NCBI GenBank assembly: GCA_958298945.1
Contig: OY282605.1
Location: forward strand, 34,326,811-34,390,810
DNA length: 64,000 bases
Direction of reading: 5' to 3'
DNA from: Atherix ibis
Taxonomy: Eukaryota; Arthropoda; Insecta; Diptera; Athericidae
Under the pieces are notes generated by a model. That model was not told the DNA's origin. It worked only from the letters and a program-made list of their open reading frames with translations, and did no database searches. Below, piece after piece: positions 11,831 through 25,189 of the stretch. Positions within the stretch are counted from its first letter, which is position 1. Every line of letters begins with the position of its first letter. A program made the translations under genes and the position numbers.

Positions 11831-13614
11831 TAATCATTCCTTTTTTACAAAAATTCAATATTTTGAGGCTTTAAAAAATAATTATTATTATTCATTAATT
11901 ATTGAGGTATTAAGAAAAATTTTAAAATCAAATGCAACAATTCTATTAGAAAATGTGTCCACACAAATTTCCGCCAAATTATTATTCCAGTCAAGATTTT
12001 TTTCTTTATTTTCGTATATATTTATGTAAATTTATAAATAAAGTATAGTAAAATAACCCAAACCCAATTTACAATCGAAAATATATCTGATCATTCAGAT
12101 ATCACTTAAAAAAAAGGAAAAACTCAATAACTTTTAGAGTCCATTTGAAATTAGCCTCTTCAGTTTTCTTAACTGAAAATGTTCCAAGTTTAGTGTCCAA
12201 AATTTCTAAAGCACCTTCAAGAATGCAAAAAAAAAAATAACTGAAAGGGTTTGAAATTGGAAAAGGTTAGCAAGTGGAATAAAGAGTAAGAAAAGGTATT
12301 AATATTGAACATAAAATTGTACTTTAAATTTTCTTTTCTTATATAAAAGTGAAAAAGAAAAATTATTTAATAAAAGGGGATAAAAGTATTATAGAAGAAA
12401 ATTAGGCTGAAAATTGTAAATTTTTATTTTATTGCAAATTATATTTTGAAAAAAAAACTATCCGTAAAAGGACTTTAATTCTGCACTCCCAATTTTATTT
12501 ATCATTTTCAAGTCGATCTTATTAAAAATTCATTCAATAAAATTTGTATTCGATAAAAGTTTCGTTACGAAGTCCTGTCACTTTTTCGTCGAAGTCTCTT
12601 TGTAAGATTTTGCCTCGAAAGCAATTTAAGGAACTTTTTACAAATTGTTCTTTTTTTTTTTTAATAAAAATAGCAACTAAACTAAAAGTTTTCGTAAAGC
12701 TTTCAACCCTTTCGGTTTTGGTTCCGGTATTCATTTCTGGGTTTTCTCTCTTTATTTTTTTTTCATTTGTGCTGTTATACGAGTATATTGTCATTATCGT
12801 TAATTTTTTTTTTTTGCCCAGCCCATTTCTACTAACATAGTTCTAAAGGATTATTATCCTTATTTTTTTCTATTAATATTTTCTTCCTCTTTTCTTTATT
12901 GGTTAAGGCGGTAATCTTTTCTGTATTTGTATTTGATCGAAGAAAGACTTTTCATGTTATTTTTATGAAATATATAATATTTTTTATGTGCTTTTTTGGA
13001 TTTTAATAGAAATTGCAACAAAAAAAAATATACAAACAAAACAAATCAAAAAATAAACTTCCATCAGTATTCGAGTAGTGAAAACGCACAATTTACCATC
13101 ATCGTTTAGTGAAAATCTGACTGTTTGCCCAATATTTACACAAGAAATGGCAGAATAATTTCTCTAGTGGATGGTAACAAAAAAAAAAAATCCATTCGTG
13201 GACAAATATTAGTATTACGTTCTTGGAATAAATGAGCTTTACGCATACATATTCGGAAATCAATATTTAATGGTAGGCCATAATTTGTGGGCGGTTGATG
13301 GGTGATCCTGGATTAGTAGTTAGCTAGTCAGTTCGATGGTAACAACTTATAGGGTATCGAATTGATATGTCGTTTAGATGCTGTGCTCTCTATGGAATAT
13401 GGAAAATATCTACTTACATCGAGATGATCTGTTAAATAGAAAATACTACAACAACAACAGCACTCAATCTATTCTCATATAATAGAAAAACGAGGACAAG
13501 GCGGATGAAATTATTGGTAAAATAACAGCAAGAAAGAAAAATAAAATGAAATAAACAACAGAGTCCAGGGTAGTGCCTAGATTTGACTAGAGTTCTCAGA
13601 TTGTGTATGATTGT
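11831..13614. other. Unassigned AT-rich region
   Basis: No supported gene. Two overlapping open frames of under 100 codons at 12534-12840 on opposite strands are low-complexity and not convincing. Confidence 0.45.
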
Positions 13615-13615
13615 A

Positions 13616-13637
13616 GGTCTGGGTCTGGGTCTGGGTC
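13616..13637 (+). repeat. Short hexanucleotide microsatellite (GGGTCT)n
   Basis: Nearly four uninterrupted GGGTCT units. It is isolated and too short to be telomeric. Confidence 0.85.
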
Positions 13638-16637
13638 AGAATTTGGAACAAAATTTGCGAAATGTGCAAAAGAATTATGTAAATTTTCAGTAAAGAGCTT
13701 CATTTTAGTGCTCTGTCGATGTCCTTAGAATGTCCTACGTTCTATTTCCGAGCCGTGTTCTGGATGGAAATGAATCGATTCATACTGAGGCGTCCTTTTC
13801 GTTGCCGTTACCTTCTCTTTACCCATCATCGTCGTCATCATTATTATTGTCGTCATTCTCTTACCTATATAGTTGTATATATATACTTGGTATAAGAGAA
13901 TATTTTACTAAAGGATATGCCCTCTATAATAGGAGTTTCGTATAAACAGCTTTACAAAAACATAGACAGAGATCGAGAACTACAATATTAGGACTTCTAC
14001 AAGTTCCTAGATGTGATGCTATTCAATTCTATATACGAGAAGGTGATGATATTTGCAGGACGATTCCATATTTAGTGTGTTCCTGCATATAAAGTAAGTA
14101 GGCTGGCAAATAGGCGACAAGGACGAAAAGAATGTGCTTGGAAATAAAAGGTGAGAAAACCAAGGAGAAAAAGGCAAAAACTAACTTTGCGCACCATTAG
14201 ACCTAAAAAATTCATCACACGTTCTCTTGTTGGGATTATTGATTCTCTACTTTCAGTAACCTATGTGGATATGTGATGGCTTTTGTATTTGATGGTCGGT
14301 GGGTGGTGGGTGGGTGGCTCGGTCGATTGTGGGATATATGAGATTTCATATATTAAAGACTGAACTAGTATAGAAGCTCTCCATCGAAAGTTCTTTTACC
14401 GCTCATTGACTGTATTTGGCTGTTGCCCTAAAGCCAAACAGGATAATATGGTATAGCCTACCATGCGTGTTCCACTTAAAGGTGACAAAAAAGCTCATTT
14501 TACCTGTTAAACAGCTTGGAAAATTTGCTGCGCTTAATTTGTTTTCCGACAATGCAATTATACTGTTTGCTGAAGCGATATGAAAATGGAACGTCTGAGA
14601 TCTTTTCATTATTATCTGAATAACTTTTCATATGGTTTTATGATGAGAGTAATTTCCAACCAGGTGGTATTTTTATACAATTCCTTGTGTACATTTAGTT
14701 AATGAGTATTTAAAAAAAAGTTTTTACACTCCTTTTTTTTAAAAGAAAAATCAATAAAAAACGTTTTCAATAAAAATTAATAAATGAGAACATTCTGATT
14801 AATACTTACAGATGCTTATGTAGTAAATTATTTTCTTTGATTTAAGAAAATTCTCCGTTTTTTTTTTGGAGGTGGTTTTCTCGAACATAAATTTATATAA
14901 GTTTGTAGTAAAGGAAAGATTTTATTTATTTATTTTGGCATAAAAATTCAATTTATATTTATTTGATAATCCTAAAAATGGCTGAGTTCTAATAAATTTT
15001 TAACTTCTTATCCGAAATATTTATATAAATACCCGTGAAATAAAAAAATTTTGTTTTTTTTAAATAATTCAAACGATTTGACATTTGACATACGACCATC
15101 AACTTTTTATACAAAATATCATTTGTTACAAGTACTTTTACAATATTTAAACTTTGTTATAAAAAGGAATGTGGATGATGAAGAAAAAAAAACATCCTTT
15201 TTAAAAATAAATTTCACAAATCACGTACTTTTTGATTTATCATCGAGAATTTTACAAACTTTCTCTTCTATTAAGAGAAAAAATTTCTTTTAACACTGCA
15301 AGCGAAAATTGATTGTACATACTTTCTTGTGTAAATTATTTTTATAATATGATTTTTTTTGTTGTTGTTGTTTACATTAAGTTAAAAATTAATGTTTGGA
15401 TTTGATCTAAATTTTTGTTTTTGCTGTTAAATGAAATTCTATTTTTTATCAGCTCATAGACATTTTATCGCAAATTGCTTGTAATGCATATGATCCGATA
15501 CCGAATGTTGTAAGGTATGAGAAATTTTTCAATTTTATTGAATCATTTTCTACTGCCGTTTACCGTCATTACTTACCTTTTACCTTAATATTGATGAGAA
15601 AGAAAAAAACCATTCAATATTAAAGGTTTTTTTTTCTTTAGCCCAAATATAAACATACCAAATAAGTTATAATTGCGGTTTTGCACATCAGCAAATGTGG
15701 TTATTATACATTTCTGCGTACCTTAATTGAATTTTAAACACGTTCTGAATTCTTGAAATATTCTTATAACAAAATTTTCTTTCAAATAAATTGGTTTTTA
15801 TTATGCAAAATGTTCGAAATATATGAGAAAATGTACATTTGCATGTGGTTAGAAGAAATATTTCTTAGTAAATTAAAATTCAACACTCATTCACACACTC
15901 ATATTTTTGCTTTTTCAAAAATAAAATGCCGCCTTATTCTAAATAGATTAATTATGTTTATAAACATCAATTGATTTAAATGAAAAATATTTTCAAACAA
16001 ATTAAAACACTTTCTACATCAATTAAGATGCGAGTACATAACAATTAGCAAATTTTTTAATTGAGTTTAATTAAATGAATTTTAATTAAAACGTTTAATT
16101 AAACAGAAATCATATCATCGGCCAATTAAGCAATTAGTAGAATTTCTTTTAAATTTTTCTATTTGATAATGAATAATTAATGATTGTTCAGAAAAAATTT
16201 ATGATTATAAGTTAAAGTCGAAAAATGACACTTGGAATTAATTGATTTTGTACACTTTTTTAAGTAAGAATTTTTAAAATGATAGGTTTTTTCTGGTATT
16301 TTAAGTAAGAATTATTAAATTTAAAATGAGAGATGCTAATTTTTATTTTTAAATAAACAAAACAAAATAAGACAAAGGATTATATATAAATTTTAAATAA
16401 ATTTAGTTAAAGATATTTTTTTTGTAAAAAAATTTGGTATCCATTTTACAGTTCGGAAAGTATAGCCCTAGTTCTTGGTATTTTTAATAAATTAAGCATT
16501 TTGAAAATGAAATTTTTATTTAGCCTAAATAATGGCATTTATTCAAAAATAGATTGTTTTAAATAAATAATGTACAAAAAATTTAAAAATATAGCGTAGA
16601 TAGGCGTAAAAACACTACAAAATTTCTGAAATTACTA
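13638..16637. other. Unassigned region
   Basis: No supported gene. From 13640 to about 14640 the base composition is more mixed than the surrounding AT-rich DNA, with a TCATCGTCGTCATCATTATT microsatellite-like stretch near 13825. Nothing identifiable from 14640 to 16637. Confidence 0.45.
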
Positions 16638-16639
16638 TA

Positions 16640-17915
16640 CGAGGTCTATTCAAAAAGTATCGCGAATTTTGAATTTCCGTGGATTACGTATATTCGATTT
16701 TAGATTTTTTGTAGCATAATGTTGGTAATCATGGCCATTTGGAATGTTCAGCTAATTTTTACAGCTGCTTTGCTTGCACGTGTTTTGGCTCGTCTTCGAT
16801 TTTTGCCCATTCCAAAAAATGGATCAAAGAATCTGTATCAAATTTTGTGTGAAAAACAAAATTAATTGCGCGGACACAATCCGTATGTTGACTGTGGCAT
16901 ATGGTGAAGCTACCTTGGACCGAAGCAACGTTTATCGGTGATACAAAATGTTCTCAGAGGGCCGAGAAGATGTGAACGACGAAAAGCGTACAGGACGCCC
17001 GATCACGTCAACAACAGACGGAAACATTGATGAAGTGAAGAAAATAGTATTGGACAATCGTCGGATCGCCTTTTGAGAAGTTGCTGAGGACTTAAACATA
17101 TCGATTGGCTTGTGTAATTCAATTTTTACCAATAATTTGGTTGTGAGACGGGTCGCCGCGAAATTCGTACCAAAGTTGCTCAATTTCGACCAAAACCAGC
17201 ATCGCATTAACATTGCTAAGGAGCGCGGCGACCCAAATTTGCTCCAGAGGGTCATAACTGGTGACGAATCATGGGCTTATGGTTATGAAGTGGAAACCAA
17301 AGCTCAATCATCCCAATGGAAGCTGTCGCACGAGACAAGACCGAAAAAAGCGCGCCAAGTTTAGTCGAATGTGAAGGTTTTGCTTACAGTTTTCTTCGAT
17401 TGCAGGGGCGTGGTTCATTACAAGTTCTTGCCACAGGGTAGAACGGTCAATAAGGAATATTACCTGCAAGTTATGCGCAAGTTGCGCGAAGCAATTCGCC
17501 AAAAACGCCCGGATTTGTGGAAAAACAAAAATTGCCTTTTGCACCATGATAACGCCCCTGCTCACGCATCGTTGCTTGTGCGGGAAATTTTAATAAACAA
17601 CACACTAATAATGCCACAGCCACCGTATTCCTCAGATCTGGTCCCGTGTGATTTTTTGTTGTTCCCGAAACTGAAGAGCCCTATGAAAGGACGACGCTAC
17701 GCTACGATTGAGGAGATAAAGACGGCATCGAAGGAGGAGCTGAACAAGATCACAAAAAATTATTTTTTGAAGTGCTTCGAGGATTGGGAAAAACGTTGGC
17801 ACAATTATATAATATCTGTTGGGGATTACTTTGAAGGGATTAAATAGATATTCATGAATAAATAAATAATTTTTGAGAAAAACACAAATTCGCGATACTT
17901 TTTGAGCAGACCTCA
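16640..17915 (+). mobile_element. mariner, irritans type, copy 1 (full length)
   Basis: A 1276-bp element flanked by TA on both sides (16638-16639 and 17916-17917), the expected target duplication. The inverted ends are about 29 bp: CGAGGTCTATTCAAAAAGTA at the left, and the complement of TGAGGTCTGCTCAAAAAGTA at the right, followed by TCGCGAATT in both. Length and ends are typical of a complete mariner. It is the best preserved of three copies of this family here (others at 24715-25903 and 47779-48920). Confidence 0.95.
16819..17847 (+). pseudogene. mariner transposase (irritans type), three in-frame stops
   Basis: A 342-codon reading frame without frameshift, beginning MDQRICIKFC and ending GDYFEGIK, the usual mariner length. 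The N-terminal half is the helix-turn-helix region (YGEATLDRSN, GREDVNDEKRTGRP). The catalytic DDE part shows GDESWAYGY (D1), HHDNAPAH (D2) and YSSDLVPCD (D3), so all three aspartates remain. The strings QSSQWK and KKARQV, and GDYFEG at the end, point to the irritans subfamily. It is dead: TGA at 16939 (Trp of YRWYK lost), TGA at 17074 and TAG at 17362. The D2-D3 spacing is 33 residues instead of the family's 34, because one codon is missing around LINNTL compared with the copy at 47.8-48.7 kb. Confidence 0.95.
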
Positions 17916-17920
17916 TACAT

Positions 17921-18440
17921 GAGGCTCTTAAAATCCATAAATAGTTTTCGAAAACCTGTTGTATCTATCGAAAGTAACCGTTTGGTATGTATTTTGGAAC
18001 AATTGATCATTCCTGTCAATTTGGGGCACAATTCCCTCTTGATAACTGACTTTTCTCAGTATATAGTAAATTTTAACAAAACGATGCTGCAAGCTGCAAA
18101 ACATAATAAATTTTGGCTTTATTATGCAAATAATTTCCAGAATGCGCATTTTATTTTTACAAATAATTTTTAAACTTTAAATCATATGAAAACCATAAAG
18201 AAATGGCCAAATTATAGCCAGAAATATACAGAAATACATCATCACAAATAACATGAAAGAGATCTAGTTCTAGAAGAATTCTCATGGCAATTTTTTTAAA
18301 AATATTATTATTTGTGCATAATGGCAAAGATAAAATAATAATTTTTCTTAAATTATATATAAAATTTTAAAAATACGCTTAACTGTATGGAACTTTATTT
18401 TCCGTAGCGCAAATTGGATAACCCTTTGAAACATAACTTT
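17921..18440 (-). repeat. Dispersed repeat R1, inverted diverged copy
   Basis: Directly after the mariner. GAGGCTCTTAAAATCCATAAATAG, then a TTGTATCTA string, TTTTAACAAAAC followed by TGCAAGCTGCAAAACATAA, and finally CTTTATTTTCCGTAGCGCAAATTGGATAAC (about 18390-18420), appear in the same order as in the 10.7-11.8 kb array. Clearly older than the tandem units. Confidence 0.6.
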
Positions 18441-20477
18441 TATACGTTACAACTTCATTGAAAAAGTCTGATTATTCTTCATTTTGTAACATATTTATAA
18501 ATTAACTTTTATATTTTTATGATAATTTTGAGAAAAAAACTTACAGTTAAGTAAAAATCCTTTTAAGTAAAGACTTAAATTTTTATTTTAAAAGTTTCGA
18601 TTGATATATTTTTTTTAACTTTATAGGAAAATTAAAAAAAAAAAACCAAAGCTATTCTTATTTTATAAGTTATTCTTACCCATAGAAAACTGTAAAGTAT
18701 TTCCTAATTTACAAGTACAAGATACATTTTCTATCACCATCTAATCAGAAATAATTTTCTTATTAGTAATATCCTTCGATAATCTTGAAAAATCTTCTTT
18801 TATAAAACTTTGACAAAGATTAATTGAAAAGAAAAAAAAAATATATTGTTAAATAGATTAATAGAAAGAATTGGAAACTTTTTAAGAAGTTTTTAACATA
18901 TAATCCACTTTGAAAAATTGCAAACTTAATGTCTGAAAGTTCTGTACACTTTTTATCATCACTACCAGCTATAAAGTTCTCTCTTCTTTGAAATAAACAA
19001 AATAAATGAATAAGAAAAAAATATCTTTTTTTTCACTAAAAGATGCCAGAATAATAATAGTGTTTATGTACAAGTTTTCTGTTGTTTGGGGTTGAAAAAA
19101 TTAATACTGTAGTTAAAATATTAAAATGTTAAGATGTAGTTTGAGTTAAATACACGACATTAACGAAATATGTTGCTCTTCTGATATTAAAAAAGAAAAA
19201 GAAAAGGACAATCACTTTAGCCTTATGGAACATTTATAGTACATAACCTTGTGCATACTATATGGTTGGGATTTAAATAGATATTTTCTTCTTAAGATAC
19301 CATTTCATTGAGAAAGAGTACATTTTTATTATCTCTACTTTAATTGAAAACTGTGCATAACTCGAAGCTCCTGTATACAGTGTGAGAGGGGAAATTATGA
19401 AAATCTATTAGAGGAATAGGTTTTGAACTGAAAAAAATATTACTACCGTATATCACTAATAGCACAACTCATTGTCAAGGAGATGCTCCACAAGGAGTAG
19501 TACCGGATATCATCTCGACTATTTCGTAATAAGTGTCAGGATTCTGTTAAGCTGCAACTACTATATGAGTACGTCTAGTATGTATTATTAAATATGAACA
19601 AGGGCACAATTTTGCTGGAAGCTATTCTCTGAATGGAAATGGAATTTTGTTCTGTCTGAAAACTCTTGAGAATAGCAAGAATATGCAAGGTTCACCTAAG
19701 GTGCATTACTTGAGGTGGTTTATCTGGCAAAGGCAACCCATTTCAATAATGTCTTTAGTATCTTAAGCAATAATATTATATCTTAGAATATTATTGATAA
19801 ACATTTACAATTTGAACAAATTATTAACAAATTTCTTAAGGAAACTTTTTATTTATTTTTTAAATTTTTTTTTGAAAATTTAATAATTGTAACTTAAATT
19901 TGAAGTTATTGTTAAGTTAACGTAATTAATATTTTACTAATTCTTCTATACGAATTATTTTCATTTCATTTATAATTGCAAAATGTAATTAAGAAAAAAA
20001 AATTGCATTTAAATTTCTTATTTCTGAGTTAAAGTATATGAAATGAATAACCTCGAGAACGTTGGTTGCTACCAAATTTTTGTTTTTGTTTATTTCCCCC
20101 CTCAAGGTACATTTGCTTTTTTTTTGTTGGATCCTTTACAAAATTACAAGAAAAATAATAAACTAAAAACCAATTAAAACTTGAATTTTCCACTTGTATC
20201 GAATAAACGATTATGAGTTTTTGGAGAAAATGAGTGAAAGCTCTTTTGTACCTCACGAAAAGGTAGATAAGATAATAGAAACGCTTTTAATCGAATTTTA
20301 TAAGACATATAGACTGGTAAATATAATAAAATATTCTAAGAAAGGATATTATAGCTTTTGTTTGAAATGAAACTAATTAACATTTGTGAAAATGTTGAAT
20401 TCGTTCATCTTGTCATATTTTATGAAATTGTTGAGCATCGAAGCTGAAACGAAGGAAAACAGACTGTAGTTTCGCTG
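18441..20477. other. Unassigned AT-rich region
   Basis: No supported gene or repeat; short low-complexity open frames only. Confidence 0.5.
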
Positions 20478-21000
20478 TATTGGTACTACTTTAAAAAATA
20501 TTTTACCTTAAATTAAATGTATTAAAAAATGTAATTTGTAAAATATTTAGTTCATTTAAAAAAAATGAAATGCACAAAAGTACTCTTGAGAAGGCAATAT
20601 GATAAGTCAGTGATAAACAAGAGAGATACAGCTGATACCAGAAAAACCATATTTTTTAACATTTCAAATTCTTAAAAAAGCGGCATATAACATTTTATAA
20701 AAATTAGTTCATTAAATTAGCTTTGGTACGAGTACTACTTTAAAAAAAAGTGACTTTAAATTAAATACATTGGAAAAAAAATTAATAAAAATTAGCAAAT
20801 ATTTGATTATATTTTGGTTATTTAAAAATTGTGTCTAGAAATGCACAATAGTACTATTAAGAAGGCAGTATGATAAGGCAGTGATAAAGAAAAGAAGTAC
20901 AGCTGATTTCAGCAAAACTATATTTTTTTTAACATTGAGAATTCTTAAAAGGGCATTATAGAAAATTTTATAAAATTTTTTTAATTATATTTGTTTTGAT
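20478..21000 (+). repeat. Direct duplication covering a mariner end and its flank
   Basis: Two diverged copies lie in tandem, about 20478-20730 and 20731-21000. Both carry, in order, TACTACTTTAAAAAA, TTAAATTAAAT, GAAATGCACAA.AGTACT, then a mariner terminal repeat (AAGGCAATATGATAAGTCAG at 20591; AAGGCAGTATGATAAGGCAG at 20873), TACAGCTGAT..CAG.AAAAC.ATATTTTTT and a run ending in ATAAAAATTAGTT or similar. Host flank and element end were duplicated together. Confidence 0.75.
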
Positions 21001-21834
21001 GGCTATGTAAATGAGAAATGATTTTTATTTTTTTATCAATATCGAACAAAGAGTATTTAGTATGTTAGTAAAACACTATTTTTTGAGAGAAAGAAATAAT
21101 ATCTGAAACCAAAATCAATCTTAAAATATATTTTGCATACTCCTTACCATAGTAAGGAATAATTCTGAAGTGGTTTATTGAATTTTGTTGTGGTCCAACA
21201 AGCATAAGTGTGTCTGAGCGCCAATGATGTCTATTTGCGGTTATAACTGAGGAAATGATTAATAATGTAATTATTTTAAAAGAACCACGAATGAAAGTAT
21301 ATGAGAAGGCTGACACCGTTAACATCTCAAAATAAATGTGTGAGCAACATCTTTCATTCAATTTTGTCTATAATAAAGTGATCGGTAGGATAGATGCCAC
21401 GTTTGCTAGCACCTAACCAAAAACGTGTAATATTTTACAGTGTAATTCAAATTACTATTTATAAGCCAAAATAAAATACAGATCAATAGAATGCTTCACC
21501 AAAAAAGACAAAAATGGGTATCGTTTTTTTTCGATAGTACATGTTATAACTTTCATAGACCGTGTTCTTCAGATTTGATTCTATGAGCTTTTTTTCTATT
21601 CCCAAACATGAATAAATGGCTTCGTGAAAAGAACTTTGTGTCTAATTCTGAAGTTATAGCCAAAGCTGAAGTCTATGTTGCAAAGCCTGACAAAACGTAA
21701 TACACGGTTGGTATGAAAAAGTTGGAATATCATTGGCCAAAGCTAAAAGAATATTATGTTCAAAAAGAAATCAATTTTTGTTGCATAAATTAATATTTTG
21801 TACTATTTATCATGGACTTATCATACCGCCTTCA
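20870..21834 (+). mobile_element. mariner of the GGCAGTATGATAAGT lineage, internally deleted
   Basis: The left end AGAAGGCAGTATGATAAGGC and the right end (complement TGAAGGCGGTATGATAAGTC) form inverted repeats, with TA just outside both (20868-20869 and 21835-21836). Length about 965 bp, short of the usual 1.2-1.3 kb. The helix-turn-helix part of the transposase is readable at 21237-21345 (VITEEMINNV, KVYEKADTVNISK) and the C-terminal part at about 21560-21780 (KKLEYHWPKLK). The middle, containing the first two catalytic aspartates, is missing. Confidence 0.8.
21237..21780 (+). pseudogene. mariner transposase remnant lacking the catalytic middle
   Basis: The N-terminal part parallels the mariner motif 'TPEMI...VREIA..V.IS' as VITEEMINNVIILKEP and YEKADTVNISK, then a stop. 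The C-terminal part reads through frameshifts as CSDLIL, FFYSQT, VAKPDKT, KKLEYHWPKLKEYYVQK, matching the mariner ending 'YSPDLAPSDFFLFPN...KKLE.RW'. The HQDN segment and the first Asp segment are absent. It belongs with the elements at 41285-42503 and 57934-58750. Confidence 0.75.
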
Positions 21835-21839
21835 TAGTG

Positions 21840-24712
21840 TCCTATTCCAAAAAGAGTCGTTTTCAAAAACGGTTTAAATTTCACACGAATAATAAGAAAA
21901 TGTAACAAATTTTACATTGAGAGAATAATAATTATACTCGACAGTCAGGACATTTTACTATACACACTTATAAATGCGATTATAAAATATTGTCCGTATC
22001 TCAAAATCAATAAACTCATCATTTGAATGGCCTATTTTGTATCTGAAAATAGATTCAGAGCATATCTTAGCATGAATTGTCTTTTCCCTAATAAATTTAT
22101 TTTATGACTTGGAATCGAATCGATTGCGATAGTTTTAACGAGCAGGTACTTGTTTTCCTCTATAATCAGGGTAGGTAATTTTTATGAGCACTACAACTGG
22201 GATATTGCTGGGGAATAACATTTTCATATTTATTTTTGCTATTAGAACCATTTCAGGTCGATTTGATATTCAACATCAGAATATGAAATGGCAGAGACTA
22301 CTCGTGTTTATTTTCGAATACTATAGTGTATGTTGGAGTATGTCCCATATTCGAATAACAATGGAAATAAATAAATTCCATTTCAAACCATTACAAATTT
22401 TATGATAGATGTCATATCCTGGAATTAACGATCAAGAATCAGTATGAGGGTCACTTTTAATACAGGTATATTATGGGTTTAAATAAAATACAATAATGCT
22501 TTCGTCCTTCTACGATATGAGCAGGTATATATGTATGAAAGTCCATAAAAATGCACCAAGGATTATTAAAAATCATATAAAAGAGGACGGGCGGAACATA
22601 AAAGTTTTCATATGAAACTTTTGCATTAAATTTTATGCGGCAATTGGGTGAGAGTATTGCATAAATTTTTACACAGGGAATATGCATTTGTTTTATGAGC
22701 TGCATGAATTTAACGATTGTAATCGTATCGTATTCGGATGCAATAATTTCGAATTTAGTCCTCGGGCATCTCATCATCGCGTCTCACTGCCGTAAATCAT
22801 TTTATGAACGAATATTCTTCAGATCTGCCGACATTAAAGGGGTTACAAAATCGATTGGTTCTGTAATAAAGACAGATAGTAAGGGTGGTGACAGTGGATC
22901 GAAATACTAACCATTCGTGCAGGTTAGGATTGAAATTTGTGCTATGATTCAGGCGTATGCTACTATCTGGGAAGAGGGTCTCTTATTTAATTGTTCGAAT
23001 TCGCTGTTTCGAGGCAATGCCTATTGTTGATGTACTCAAAAAGTTGTTGAAAAAATCTAAGAGTGTCATACTACTCAACAATAATAAATAAATTTGACAA
23101 AAAGGATGAGGAAAAAGGAAACAATCCAAGGGAAATACAAGCACGGAAAATGATGTTGTGCAATAAGCAACGGAAAATGGGAGAATATGTAAATCAAATT
23201 TTAACGAGCATTTACCACTCATTTTATTCGTTTTTTTTGCTGTTGTTGCTTGAATGCAGGCTCTAATTAAATACAGAATGGATGAAAGACAAACAACAAC
23301 TGTGTTGTCATTCAAGCAGCTATACTTAACAAAAGCAGAGAGTCAGACAAGTCCTTTTCTCAAAGTGAAAATATACCAATTTGAATACAAATGCACCTAC
23401 CAATATTTAGACATATCCACCTGCACAGACGAAAGTAAATGCGCTCAAATTCAGAGGATACCACCCTGAACGATCAGCATCTCCTTATAGTATATATCCT
23501 AGCTAAATTTGTCGGCAAATTTATTTTAAAGAGCTGTATTATGGAGATGCATTAGGGTGCGATTGTTGGAAGTATTGTAGATGGGAAATAATGCAAAAGA
23601 TGAGAGCATGGAAGTTCGAATATGACTGAAATTTACATTCATCTATGGTAACCAGGAATCGGTCGTCTCGAAAGCTAACACAGACGAATCTAGAATTTGA
23701 ATTGGTATGGATTGAAAGCTTTTTGGACTACAAAATCAAAACTTATTTGAATACCAGACGGTTGGACTCCAGTGCATACCTAAACCAAAAGTGCCTCAAT
23801 ACTCAGCATGTTCCCTCTTGTTTTCCTTGGTATTTAGAGTACAAAGGATCAGGGTACATGGAATTCTAATTTAATCGATCCCTGTGCACGCTTCCGATTC
23901 TTCTCGATTCATTTTGTTCTTAATTTCTCGTCAGTTCACATCGACTGCACCACTTCGACATTATCCTTTAAATCGTCATTCTCATCATCATATTATCATC
24001 AATGGCGCCACAGATCTTCCTTGCATACATACGTGTATACTCAAAGCTCTTGCCAGTCCTGCTCTGGGCATGAAAGCAAATCATTTCATTGTGTGGGTTC
24101 GGAGTAATTAATTGTTCTTCAAATCGTTTAATTATTATTCGGTTCATTAGGTAAACCAACTATTGAATAGAAATTGGAAATTCTCTCCTCCGTTCAGATA
24201 TGAGTATGAGATGATTTTCGTAAGCTCAATATCGATTAAAACTTTCACAATTTTGTATCGAATTCTATAGGATTGACTGTTTGGTTTTCAAGAATATCTA
24301 TCGGCAAAGATTATTATTGAATAATATTAGATATTTTCAAGATTACACATATATCTTATGTGCAAATTTCAATATTCATATTTTAGTATAGAAGATAATC
24401 TTAACAATTAAATATAATATAATGAAAAGCGAATATTTTCATTGAAATTTATTTGATAAAATTATAAATATGCTATTTCTAAAATATCCAAAAATTTCCT
24501 TTCGATTCATTTTAAAAAGTTCGATAAAATAGATCTTCTTTTTAAAAGCTATTAAATATAAGTACAATTTAAAAACACAATTATTTAGTATAAAATTTTG
24601 CATTTTTTATTAAATTTTAAATAATTACTGAGTTTACGCCAATTGGATCCTGGATGCAGATTTTTAAAACGTAATTTTTCTCAACGATGAGACTCAATTC
24701 ACGCTCGATGAA
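21840..24712. other. Unassigned region, mixed composition
   Basis: No supported gene. From about 22100 to 24200 the composition is less AT-rich than the flanks and no transposon signal is visible, so this may be ordinary host intergenic or intronic DNA. Open frames are at most 110 codons and unrecognised. The stretch at 21840-21895 has a diverged copy at 24932-24985. Confidence 0.45.
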
Positions 24713-24751
24713 TACGAGGTCTATTCAAAAAGTATCGCGAATTTTGAATTT

Positions 24752-25011
24752 CAAAGCTGAAGCCTATGTTGCAAAGCCTGACAAAACGTTATACACAGTT
24801 GGTATAAAAAAGTTAGAATATCATTAGCGAAAGCTAAAAGAATATTACGTTCAAAATAAATTAATTTCTGTTGCATAAATTAATATTTTGTACTATTTAT
24901 CATGGATTTATCATAAGCCTTCATTTTGTCCTATTCCAAAAAGAGTCATTTTCAAAAACTGATTAATTTTCAGATAAATAATAATTTATTTAATCTGGCT
25001 TATTTCCTAAT
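24752..25011 (+). repeat. Filler DNA matching 21661-21895
   Basis: Aligns by eye, with scattered substitutions, to 21661-21895, that is, the last part and right end of the mariner at 20870-21834 plus about 55 bp of its flank (CCTATTCCAAAAAGAGTC and TTTTCAAAAAC in both). Because the flank is included, this is not a simple transposon insertion but a copied or duplicated segment. Confidence 0.85.
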
Positions 25012-25189
25012 AAAAAGTATCGCGAATTTTGAATTTCTGCGGGTTACGTATATTCGATTTTCATTTTTTGGTGGCATTATGTTGGTACTCATGTCTCTCA
25101 CTTATGCCGACAAGTTCGTCCACTTCGAATATTCACTTAATTTTTGTTAGGTGCTTTGCTTGCACGTGTTTTGGATCGTCTTCGATTTT

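Noticed and set aside
12534..12840. Overlapping open frames on both strands
   Set aside because: Low-complexity, no recognisable motif, opposite strands equally open; consistent with chance.
13616..13637. GGGTCT repeat as an interstitial telomere
   Set aside because: Fewer than four units and not the usual insect TTAGG motif; a plain microsatellite.
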